NCBI RefSeq assembly: GCF_021249345.1
Contig: NZ_CP089588.1
Span: 868,001-932,000, forward strand
Length of the DNA stretch: 64,000 bases
Reading direction: 5' to 3'
Origin: Halobacterium wangiae
GTDB lineage: Archaea; Halobacteriota; Halobacteria; Halobacteriales; Halobacteriaceae
Both the position numbers and the translations under genes were made by a program. Positions 23,571 to 30,987 of this stretch are shown piece after piece. How positions within the stretch are numbered: position 1 is the stretch's first letter; each line of letters opens with the position of its first letter. The notes beneath the pieces were generated by a model. The model ran no database searches. It worked only from the letters and a program-made list of their open reading frames with translations, and was not told the origin of the DNA.

Positions 23571-24650
23571 ATGAGCGAGCCGAGCGCGGAGGTCTACGAG
23601 CAGGGGCGGGGGATGGACGCCCACAACAAGGTGATGCGGGAGCTGCGGGACGAGAAGGGCTCGAAGGACTACGCGCCGGACGAGCCGACGCGGGTCTGGC
23701 TCGACGAGGACAACACGCCGGACGGCGTCTACCAGAGCCTCACCATCATCCTGAACACGGGCGGCTGTCGGTGGGCGCGGGCCGGCGGCTGTACGATGTG
23801 TGGCTACGTCGCGGAGTCCGTCGAGGGCGGGACAGTCGCCCACGAGGACCTGATGGCGCAGGTCGACGCCTGCCTGGACCACGAGCGCGAGGAGGGCGAG
23901 GAGACGAGCGGCCTGGTGAAGATCTACACGAGCGGGTCGTTCCTCGACGAGCGCGAGGTGCCCGCGGAGACCCGGCGGGCCATCGCCGAGACGTTCGCGG
24001 ACCGCGAGCGCATCGTCGTAGAGAGCCTGCCGGACTTCGTCGACCGGGAGAAGCTCGCGGACTTCACCGAGGTGGGCCTGGAGACGGACGTCGCCGTCGG
24101 CCTGGAGACCGCGAACGACCGCGTGCGCCACGACTGCGTGAACAAGTACTTCGACTTCACGGACTTCGAGGCGGCCTGCGCGGAGGCCCGCGAGGCCGAC
24201 GCGGGCGTGAAGGCGTACCTGCTGATGAAGCCGCCGTTCCTCTCGGAGTCCGAGGCTATCGAGGACATGGAGCAGTCCATCCGGCGCTGCACGGACGTCG
24301 AGGGCTGCCACACCGTCTCCATGAACCCGACGAACGTCCAGCGCTACACGATGGTCGACCAGCTGCACTTCCGGGGCGGCTACCGGCCGCCGTGGCTCTG
24401 GTCGGTCGCGGAGGTGCTGGAGTCGACGGCGGACGCGGACGCCATCGTGGTGTCGGACCCCGTGGGCCACGGCAGCGACAGGGGGCCGCACAACTGCGGG
24501 GAGTGCGACGACCTGGTCCAGGAGGCCATCAAGGACTTCGACCTCCGCCAGGACCCGTCGGTGTTCTCGGAGGTGTCCTGTGAGTGCGAGGCGACGTGGG
24601 ACGCGGTCGTCGAACGCGAGACGGCGTACAACCTGCCGCTCGCGGAGTGA
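23571..24650 (+). CDS. Archaeosine radical SAM enzyme RaSEA
   Basis: 359 aa. The cluster-binding region is GGCRWARAGGCTMCGYV (Cys-x7-Cys-x2-Cys), an unusual spacing matching the archaeosine radical SAM family (TIGR01210, Elp3-related). Other segments are KIYTSGSFLDEREVP, VAVGLETANDRVRHDCVNKYF and MKPPFLSESEAIEDM. Near the end CGEC and CECEATW give further cysteines. RaSEA converts the lysine adduct placed on preQ0-tRNA by ArcS into archaeosine at G15. Its partner arcS (30988) and the transglycosylase tgtA (34074) are both in this window. Confidence 0.9.
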   Translation: MSEPSAEVYEQGRGMDAHNKVMRELRDEKGSKDYAPDEPTRVWLDEDNTPDGVYQSLTIILNTGGCRWARAGGCTMCGYVAESVEGGTVAHEDLMAQVDACLDHEREEGEETSGLVKIYTSGSFLDEREVPAETRRAIAETFADRERIVVESLPDFVDREKLADFTEVGLETDVAVGLETANDRVRHDCVNKYFDFTDFEAACAEAREADAGVKAYLLMKPPFLSESEAIEDMEQSIRRCTDVEGCHTVSMNPTNVQRYTMVDQLHFRGGYRPPWLWSVAEVLESTADADAIVVSDPVGHGSDRGPHNCGECDDLVQEAIKDFDLRQDPSVFSEVSCECEATWDAVVERETAYNLPLAE

Positions 24651-24663
24651 GTAGCCCCGACGC

Positions 24664-24683
24664 AGCAGCGCTTGAACGCTGCT
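24664..24683 (+). terminator. Hairpin after RaSEA
   Basis: AGCAGCG (24664-24670), loop CTTGAA, CGCTGCT (24677-24683): a perfect 7-bp stem starting 14 bp after the RaSEA stop. No T-run follows, so termination is only a suggestion. Confidence 0.35.
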
Positions 24684-24779
24684 CGTCTGAGAGCGCGGCC
24701 ATCCGTCTCTCGCTTGCCGACCGTCACTACCCGCGTTCGCGGGGGAAAGTGTAGATTGCTGGCGACCCTAGCGCGAGGT

Positions 24780-25103
24780 ATGCCCACGATCCACTTCGAG
24801 GGGCGAGACGTCGAGTGCGAGGCGGGCGCTGTGCTCCGGGACGCGCTCCTGGCGGCCGGCGAGACGCCGCACAACGGCCTCGCAGACACCCTGAACTGCC
24901 ACGGGATGGCGACGTGTGGAACCTGTGCCGTCGCCGTCGACGGAGATGTTAGCGAGCGGAACGCGGCGGAGCGCCGCCGCCTCTCCTTCCCGCCCCACGA
25001 CGCCGACAGCGGCCTCCGACTCGCGTGCCAGACGGAGGTGTACGGCGACGTCGACGTCACGAAACACGGTGGCTTCTGGGGCCAACACGTCGACGAGAAG
25101 TAG
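24780..25103 (+). CDS. [2Fe-2S] ferredoxin
   Basis: 107 aa from the ATG at 24780. A plant-type ferredoxin fold with cluster ligands CHGMATCGTC (Cys-x5-Cys-x2-Cys, where plant forms have Cys-x4) and the fourth Cys in RLACQTEV. It is a soluble one-electron carrier. It follows RaSEA, which needs electrons to reduce its cluster, but a 129-bp gap with a hairpin separates them, so partnership is only possible. It converges with purQ. Confidence 0.9.
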   Translation: MPTIHFEGRDVECEAGAVLRDALLAAGETPHNGLADTLNCHGMATCGTCAVAVDGDVSERNAAERRRLSFPPHDADSGLRLACQTEVYGDVDVTKHGGFWGQHVDEK

Positions 25104-25109
25104 ACCGGG

Positions 25110-25784
25110 TTACGCGAACGCTTCGAGGACGCCACGACCGTCGGTGAGGCCGAGTTCCGGGAGCGTCGCGCGCTCGGGGTGGGGCATCATCACGGCGACC
25201 GTCTCATGCTCGCCGAGGATACCGGCGACGGCGCCACGAGAACCGTTGGGGTTCGCCGCGTCGGTGACCGCACCGTCCGCGTCGCAGTACCGGAACAGCA
25301 CGCGGTCCTCGTCGACGAGTTCGTCGTAGCGCTCCTCGGTGATCTCGAAGCGACCCTCGCCGTGCGCGATGGGGATCTCCACCACGTCGCCCTCGTCGTA
25401 CGAGCGGGTCCACGGCGTGTCGGCGTTCTCCACGCGGAGGTGGACGTGCTCGCACTGGAAGCGCGCGCTGGCGTTGGTCGTGAACGCGCCGGGCGTCAGC
25501 CTGGCTTCACAGCCGATCTGCGCGCCGTTGCAGACGCCGAGGACGGGGACGCCCTCGTCGGCGAGTTCTCGGACGTCCGCGAGAATCGGTGACTGGGCGG
25601 CCATCGCGCCGGCGCGGAGGTAGTCGCCGTAGGAGAAGCCGCCGGGGAGCACGACGCCCGTGGTGTCCGCCGGGAGGCCGTCCTCGTGCCAGACGAGTTC
25701 GGCGTCGACGCCGACGTCGGCGAGCGCGCGGACGGCGTCCCGGTCGCAGTTCGACCCGCCGAAGCCGACGACCGCTACGGTCAT
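25110..25784 (-). CDS. purQ: Phosphoribosylformylglycinamidine synthase, glutaminase subunit
   Basis: 224 aa class I glutamine amidotransferase. The nucleophile Cys is in PVLGVCNGAQIG, and the His/Glu pair in MMPHPERA. GGFSYGDYLRAGAM and NASARFQCEHVHLRV are PurQ segments. It feeds ammonia from glutamine to PurL for FGAM formation in purine synthesis. The ATG overlaps the purS stop (ATGA), so purS-purQ form an operon; purL is not in the window. Confidence 0.96.
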   Translation of the reverse strand: MTVAVVGFGGSNCDRDAVRALADVGVDAELVWHEDGLPADTTGVVLPGGFSYGDYLRAGAMAAQSPILADVRELADEGVPVLGVCNGAQIGCEARLTPGAFTTNASARFQCEHVHLRVENADTPWTRSYDEGDVVEIPIAHGEGRFEITEERYDELVDEDRVLFRYCDADGAVTDAANPNGSRGAVAGILGEHETVAVMMPHPERATLPELGLTDGRGVLEAFA

Positions 25785-26035
25785 TCGCGTTCCTCGACCG
25801 CCACGTCGTAGTCGTGGATGGTCGGGTTGGCGAGCAGGCGGTCGGCCATCTCGCCCGCGCGGTCGGCGGCCGCCTCCTCGTCGGCGGCGTCCAGGTCGAT
25901 CTCGAAGCGGTCCGTCGAGCGCAGGTCCGCGAGTTCGAAGCCGAGGCGTTCGAGCGCGCGCTGCGTGGTCTCGGCCTCCGGGTCGAGGACGCCCCGCTTC
26001 AGCCGGACCGTCACCGTCGCGGTGTACGCGGTCAT
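25781..26035 (-). CDS. purS: Phosphoribosylformylglycinamidine synthase subunit PurS
   Basis: 84 aa from the ATG at 26035 (MTAYTATVTVRLKRGVLDPE); an in-frame ATG at 26062 would sit only a few bases from the AT-rich box CCAAAAG, leaving no room for a TSS. The PurS fold is recognised by RLKRGVLDPEAETTQRALERLG and FEIDLDA. PurS bridges PurL and PurQ. It overlaps purQ by four bases and is divergent from purU. Confidence 0.95.
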   Translation of the reverse strand: MTAYTATVTVRLKRGVLDPEAETTQRALERLGFELADLRSTDRFEIDLDAADEEAAADRAGEMADRLLANPTIHDYDVAVEERE

Positions 26036-26126
26036 CGCGTGGATGTGGGCGTCCGTGGTCAAAGACTCTTTTGGAACGCAGAGAAGTTACACGAACGTGC
26101 ACAGGCAAGCTCTGCGAGCACGTGGT

Positions 26127-26133
26127 TGCTTAT
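26127..26133 (+). promoter_or_regulatory. TATA-like box for purU
   Basis: GCTTATC lies about 26 bp before the ATG at 26159, predicting a leaderless or nearly leaderless message. CACGTGG sits immediately upstream in the divergent purS/purU region. Confidence 0.45.
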
Positions 26134-26158
26134 CAGCGTCGAGCGACTCTGGCGTACT

Positions 26159-27106
26159 ATGCCGACCCCGAACGGCAGTCCGGAGGTGGCGCCGCTGCGA
26201 ACCGACCTGACCGAGATCACGGTCGTCGGAGCCGACCGCACGGGAATCGTCGCCGGAGTCACCGGACTGCTGTTCGAGCGCGGAGTGAACATCGAGGACA
26301 TCGAGCAGACCGTCCGCGACGGCGTGTTCCGGATGACACTGCACTGTGACACCGAACCAGTGGAGAGTCGCGACGCGCTCCGCGACGCGCTCGCCGAGAC
26401 CGGCGACGAACTCGGCGTCGACATCCGCACGCGGTTCCCCGACGAGCGCGACGAGGGCATCGCGGTGCTCGTCACGAAGGAGGACCACTGCCTCCGCGCG
26501 CTCTGCGAGGCCGACCTCTCGGCAGACGTGCGCGTCGTCGTCGGGAACCACGCCGGCCTCGAATCCGTCGCCGAAGAGTACGGCGTGCCGTTCTACGACG
26601 TCGGCGACGGTTCCGGCGTCCCCGACGAGGACCGCCTGCTCGACCTCCTCGACGAGTACGACGTCGACCTCGTCGTGCTCGCCCGCTACATGCGCATCCT
26701 CAGCCCGGACGTCGTGTTCCGGTACCCCGGCCGCATCGTCAACGTCCACCCGAGTCTGCTGCCGGCGTTCCCCGGCGCGCAGGCCTACCGGCAGGCCGTC
26801 GAGGCGGGCGTTCGCGTGGCGGGCGTCACAGCCCACTACGTCACCACCGACCTCGACCAGGGCCCCATCCTCACCCAGCGGGCCTTCGACGTCCCGCCGG
26901 ACGCCACCGTCGAGGACGTGAAGGCTCGCGGCCAGCCACTGGAGGCCGAGGCGCTCGTGACCGCGGTCCGCGCGCACCTCGCCGGGGACGTGACCGTCCA
27001 GCGTGGCTCCGTCCAGGTGACCGGCGACCACCAGTTCGGGATGCCCGCCGTCGCGGCCGACGCCAACCCCGAGCGACCGGTGGACGTCGAACCCGTCGAC
27101 GACTGA
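26159..27106 (+). CDS. purU: Formyltetrahydrofolate deformylase
   Basis: 315 aa. The N-terminal ACT domain (about 15-95) contains ITVVGADRTGIVAGVTGLLF. The formyltransferase domain (about 100-285) has the catalytic N-x-H...D set: IVNVHPSLLPAFPGAQAY and HYVTTDLDQGPIL. PurU splits 10-formyl-THF into formate and THF; formate can feed PurT-type GAR transformylation. Placement opposite purS-purQ and near purC fits purine supply. About 30 C-terminal residues exceed bacterial PurU. Other formyltransferases lack the ACT domain, so PurU is the best call. Confidence 0.92.
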   Translation: MPTPNGSPEVAPLRTDLTEITVVGADRTGIVAGVTGLLFERGVNIEDIEQTVRDGVFRMTLHCDTEPVESRDALRDALAETGDELGVDIRTRFPDERDEGIAVLVTKEDHCLRALCEADLSADVRVVVGNHAGLESVAEEYGVPFYDVGDGSGVPDEDRLLDLLDEYDVDLVVLARYMRILSPDVVFRYPGRIVNVHPSLLPAFPGAQAYRQAVEAGVRVAGVTAHYVTTDLDQGPILTQRAFDVPPDATVEDVKARGQPLEAEALVTAVRAHLAGDVTVQRGSVQVTGDHQFGMPAVAADANPERPVDVEPVDD

Positions 27107-27235
27107 CGCGGACTCGCCCACCACGGCGCTCGGTCCGCGAGTCGTGGTGTCAGTTCACCCTGGAAGCGCAGCAGTAATGTAGCTCTGCATCGTTTCCCGC
27201 CGCGTGAACGACGGAGTGCCACACCTCTCTCGACG

Positions 27236-28162
27236 ATGAGTTCTCCACTCACCGACGCCGTCCGGAGCCTCCGACACGCCGGTCTCGACGCAGTCCGGGA
27301 GTTCGTCTCCCGGACGTACTACGCCGTCCGTCCGGCGACCCCCGACCCCGACCCGGTGCTGGAGCGGGACTGGGACCTCCTCGTCGTCCTCGACGCCTGC
27401 CGTGCGGACGTCTTCGCGGAGGTCGTCGGAGCGGGCGACTACGACCTCCCGACCACCGAGACGGCTACCTCCCAGGGGAGCACCTCGAAGGAGTGGCTGT
27501 CGGCCGTCTTCGGGAGCGCCGACGACGACGCGCTCGCCGAGGTGGCCTACGTCACGGGCAACCCCTACTCGACGAAGATGCTCGACCTGAGCCGGTTCGG
27601 CCACGTCGACGAGGTGTGGCGCGACGGCTGGGACGACGACCGCGGGACGATTCCGCCCCGGCCGATAACGAACCGCGCCATCGAGGCGGGCCGCGAACAG
27701 GACACCGACCGCATGGTCGTCCACTACATGCAACCGCACTTCCCCTCCATCGTCGACGGCGACGACGACGGCATCGCGCTCGACGACTGGGGCGCCCAGC
27801 CGATGTCCGTCTGGGAGGAACTCCGGTTCGGCCACCGCGACGTCGACGACGTCTGGGAGAGCTACCGCCGGAACCTGGAGGCGGTGCTCGAAGACGTCGA
27901 ACTCCTGCTGTCGAACGTGGACGCCGAGCGGGTCGTGGTCACCGCCGACCACGGCAACGCCTTCGGCGAGCACTACATCTTCGGCCACCCGGGCGGCGTC
28001 GGCATCCCCGCGCTCCGCGAGGTGCCGTGGAGCGTGACCGCTGCAACCGACGAGGGGACACACGACCCAGCCGCGGACGCAGAGCCTACAGAGACGACCG
28101 ACGAGGAAGTCACCGACAGCACGGTCGAGGACCGACTGGAGAGCCTCGGCTACAGGACCTGA
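27236..28162 (+). CDS. Alkaline-phosphatase-superfamily (sulfatase-like) protein
   Basis: 308 aa. An LVVLDACRADVFAEV segment gives the first metal-binding Asp, VVHYMQPHFPSI is the sulfatase-like middle, and VVVTADHGNAFGEHYIFGHPGG is the metal-binding Asp-His region. The LESLGYRT ending is shared in style with sulfatases. The nucleophile region is unclear: ETATSQGSTSKEWLSAVFG holds Thr/Ser but no C-x-P-x-R. Such proteins cut or move phosphate- or sulfate-type groups on surface glycans; the substrate is unknown. It is 2 bp from the next, related gene. Confidence 0.8.
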   Translation: MSSPLTDAVRSLRHAGLDAVREFVSRTYYAVRPATPDPDPVLERDWDLLVVLDACRADVFAEVVGAGDYDLPTTETATSQGSTSKEWLSAVFGSADDDALAEVAYVTGNPYSTKMLDLSRFGHVDEVWRDGWDDDRGTIPPRPITNRAIEAGREQDTDRMVVHYMQPHFPSIVDGDDDGIALDDWGAQPMSVWEELRFGHRDVDDVWESYRRNLEAVLEDVELLLSNVDAERVVVTADHGNAFGEHYIFGHPGGVGIPALREVPWSVTAATDEGTHDPAADAEPTETTDEEVTDSTVEDRLESLGYRT

Positions 28163-28164
28163 CC

Positions 28165-29424
28165 ATGAGCGACGACACCACCCCGTCGATCGAGGACCCG
28201 AACCTGCTGATCGTCTGCGTCGACTGCTTGCGGGACGACTTCGTGCGCTCCGACCGGACGGACACGCCGTTCCTCGACGACCTGCGGGCGCGCGGACTCG
28301 ACTGCTCGAACCTCTTCTCGACGACCACCACGACGACGCCAGCCATCGCGAGCCTCCTGACCGGGACGTACTCCGAGCGCAACGGCGTCCAGTCGCTCCA
28401 GCACGGGACGCTGTCGCCGGACGTCGAGCCACTCGGCGAGGTCATGAGCGACGCCGGCTACCACACGGAGGCGCTAGTCACCGGTCCGCTGCTCCCGGAG
28501 ACCGGCCTCGACCGCGGCTTCGACCGCTACGACCACCGAGCGGAGGACGCCGACATGTTCTCCGAGTGGCGCGAGGAGGCCCTCGACCGCGTCGCCTCGC
28601 TCCCCGAACCGTTCGCGGCGTTCGTCCACCTCTGGGAGATCCACGAGGACGTCCGCGTGCCAGCCGAGTTCGACAGCCCGGAGTACGGCGAGACGCCGTA
28701 CGGCCGCGCGTTCTCCGCGCTCGACCGCGAGATCGAGGCCATCGTCGACGCCGCACCCGAGAACACCGTCGTCGCGTTCGTCGGCGATCACGGCGAGAGC
28801 ATCACGCACCGCCACAGCCCGCTGCGCCTGCTGTTGAAGTCCCTCCGCGACGCGCTGCGCTACTACGGCGGGGTCGACACCCGCGACGTCGTCGGTCGGC
28901 TGAACCGCTCGTTCGACGACGAGGGCCCCGACATCGACGACCACTACATCGAGAAGGGGCACGGCGAGAACGTCTTCGACTTCACGACGAACGTCCCGTT
29001 CGTGCTGGCGGGTCCGGGCATCGAGCCCGCGACCGTCGACGCGCAGGTCCGCCAGGTGGACGTCCTGCCGACGATTCTCGACTACTTCGGGCTCTCCGTG
29101 GACGCCGACGGCGAGCCGATCTGCCCCGACGAGGGCGTCGACGACCGGCCCGCGTACATGCGCGCCTGCGGCGCGTCCCTCCACGGCGAGGAGAACTGGG
29201 CGCGGGCCATCCGCGCCGACGGCGCGAAGTACGTCGAGTACCCCGACCGCGACTGGAGCCCGGAGCTGTACGACCTCGAAGCCGACCCCCGGGAACTGCG
29301 CCGAATCGACGACCCGGACCTCGAGGCGAGACTCCAGCGACTCATGCCCGAGCGCGGCCAGCCACTCGACGAACTCGAACGACTGGACATCGACGACCAC
29401 CTCGAGGACCTCGGCTACCTCTGA
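28165..29424 (+). CDS. Sulfatase-family hydrolase
   Basis: 419 aa. NLLIVCVDCLRDD is the metal-binding start. TTTTPAIASLLTGTY lies where sulfatases carry the Cys/Ser-x-Pro-x-Arg formylglycine site; Thr replaces Cys and the Arg is absent, so a Thr nucleophile (phosphatase or phosphotransferase-like) is likelier than formylglycine chemistry. VVAFVGDHGESITH and KGHGENVFDFTTNVPFVL give the second metal set and catalytic His. C-terminal: YVEYPDRDWSPELYDLEADP and LEDLGYL. No signal peptide. It is probably in one operon with the preceding paralogue. Confidence 0.85.
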   Translation: MSDDTTPSIEDPNLLIVCVDCLRDDFVRSDRTDTPFLDDLRARGLDCSNLFSTTTTTTPAIASLLTGTYSERNGVQSLQHGTLSPDVEPLGEVMSDAGYHTEALVTGPLLPETGLDRGFDRYDHRAEDADMFSEWREEALDRVASLPEPFAAFVHLWEIHEDVRVPAEFDSPEYGETPYGRAFSALDREIEAIVDAAPENTVVAFVGDHGESITHRHSPLRLLLKSLRDALRYYGGVDTRDVVGRLNRSFDDEGPDIDDHYIEKGHGENVFDFTTNVPFVLAGPGIEPATVDAQVRQVDVLPTILDYFGLSVDADGEPICPDEGVDDRPAYMRACGASLHGEENWARAIRADGAKYVEYPDRDWSPELYDLEADPRELRRIDDPDLEARLQRLMPERGQPLDELERLDIDDHLEDLGYL

Positions 29425-29442
29425 TTCTCCCGTCGTCCGTCG

Positions 29443-30465
29443 CTACCGTTCGACGGCACCGCGGACGCCCAGCACGCTGGCGGCCGCCGCGCCTACGCTC
29501 GTCGTCAACAGGTAGCCGCCGACGCTGTGCAGGGTCACCGCCGCCGCGACGGTCGGCGCCGCGACGGACGTGACGACGGTCAGCACGGTGACGTTGATGG
29601 CCTCCGTGCCGCCGAGGCCGCCCGGCGTCGGCACCACCGACCCCATCGTCCCGAGCGGGAGGACGAACAGCGGGACGTAGACGGGGATGTGCTCGCCGAG
29701 CGCGAGGAACGTCACCCAGAGGCCGACCGCCTGGAACACCCAGCCGAGCGCGGAGAGCCCGACGGCGCCCGCGAGTCGCGGGCGGTCGTTTCCCACGCGC
29801 CTGATGGCGCCGACGAAGCTCGCGATGCGCGCCTTCAGCGACTCGCGGGACGGTGGCTGGACGCGCGGGACGCGCGTCGCCACCGCGTGCACGATGCGGT
29901 AGACGGCGCCGCCGGCGTACTGGCGGACGCGCTCCCGGAACCACCACGCGAGGAGGGCGACGACGACGAGCGCGGCGAGGACCCAGAGGACACTCCGGGG
30001 CACCATGCCGACGTCCAGGTTCGTCGTCGAGACGAAGTAGAGACCGCCGACCACCGCGAACGACAGCGACGGCACGACGTTGATGGCGTCGAGGCTGGCG
30101 ATGGACGCCAGGCCCACCTCGTAGTCGGTGTCCATCGACTGCGTGATGAGCCACGCCGTGACTGGTTCGCCGCCGGCCTGTCCGAACGGCGTGACGTGGT
30201 TGGCGAAGCCGCTCGCCGCGTTCACCAGCAGCGCCGTGTGCACCGGCGCCTCCACCTCGAGCGTGTGCAGGACGGTCCACAGTTCGAGCCCCCACGCGAC
30301 GTTCCACAGCAGGATGGTCCCCGCGACGACGGCCAGCAGGAGGAGGTCGGCCTGCCGGCCGGCCGCGAGCACCGCTTCGGCGTCGACCACGTAGAACATC
30401 ACCGCGAAGACGGCCGCGGCTACGAGGAACCCGGCCACCGTCGCTGCGAGGTGCTCTCGGTCCAC
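29443..30465 (-). CDS. Flippase-like membrane protein (lysylphosphatidylglycerol synthase TM family)
   Basis: 340 aa with about eight hydrophobic helices. Family landmarks are NAASGFANHVTPFGQAGGEP and PLGTMGSVVPTPGGLGGTEA (the repeated N/T-P-x-G-x-G-G-x-E motif of UPF0104/LPG_synthase_TM proteins). In archaea these accompany glycosyltransferases and may move lipid-linked sugars. Converging with two sulfatase-like genes, it suggests a surface-glycan theme, though no glycosyltransferase is present. Confidence 0.88.
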   Translation of the reverse strand: MDREHLAATVAGFLVAAAVFAVMFYVVDAEAVLAAGRQADLLLLAVVAGTILLWNVAWGLELWTVLHTLEVEAPVHTALLVNAASGFANHVTPFGQAGGEPVTAWLITQSMDTDYEVGLASIASLDAINVVPSLSFAVVGGLYFVSTTNLDVGMVPRSVLWVLAALVVVALLAWWFRERVRQYAGGAVYRIVHAVATRVPRVQPPSRESLKARIASFVGAIRRVGNDRPRLAGAVGLSALGWVFQAVGLWVTFLALGEHIPVYVPLFVLPLGTMGSVVPTPGGLGGTEAINVTVLTVVTSVAAPTVAAAVTLHSVGGYLLTTSVGAAAASVLGVRGAVER

Positions 30466-30533
30466 GGCGAACGTCTCACGTCCGCGGGAATCAATCCTCC
30501 GAAATCGGAGACGCTACTCCGAACTCGGAGGCG

Positions 30534-30959
30534 CTAGTCGACGGTCCACTCCTCGCGCTCGCGGAGGTACCTCCGGGACTCGGCGTCGAGGTCGCCCTGG
30601 GCGGCGAGGAGGTCCGTGGCCGTGACGATGCCGACGAGGTCGATGCCCTCGGCGACCGGGAGGCGCTTGATGCGCTCCTCGCTCATCTTCGCGGCGGCCG
30701 CCCGCAGCGTCGCTGTCGGCCCGATGGTGACGAGCGGACTGGACGCCGCGGCGTAGACGGGAATCTCTCCGAAGGGCCGGTCGTGCTCGTGGCCCGCGGC
30801 GACGAAGTCGGCCTCGGTGAGGATGCCCGCTGGGTTCCCCTCGCGCGTGACGACGACGCTGCCCACGCCCTCGGTCAGCATCCGGCCGGCGGCGGCATGG
30901 AGGGACGCCTCCGCGGCCACCGTCACGACCTCGTTCGTCATCGCGTCCGCGACCTGCAT
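30534..30959 (-). CDS. CBS-domain protein
   Basis: 141 aa from the ATG at 30959 (MQVADAMTNEVVTVAAE); the frame's upstream part is Arg/Pro-rich and rejected. Two CBS motifs: residues 1-60 (ASLHAAAGRMLTEGVGSVVV, PAGILTEADFV) and 70-130 (ATLRAAAAKMSEERIKRLPV, LVGIVTATDLL). Paired CBS motifs bind adenosine nucleotides and act as energy sensors. No partner domain is present. It lies 28 bp downstream of arcS on the same strand. Confidence 0.92.
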   Translation of the reverse strand: MQVADAMTNEVVTVAAEASLHAAAGRMLTEGVGSVVVTREGNPAGILTEADFVAAGHEHDRPFGEIPVYAAASSPLVTIGPTATLRAAAAKMSEERIKRLPVAEGIDLVGIVTATDLLAAQGDLDAESRRYLREREEWTVD

Positions 30960-30987
30960 GCGCCTGGCTACGGAGCGGGGTGTCTTG

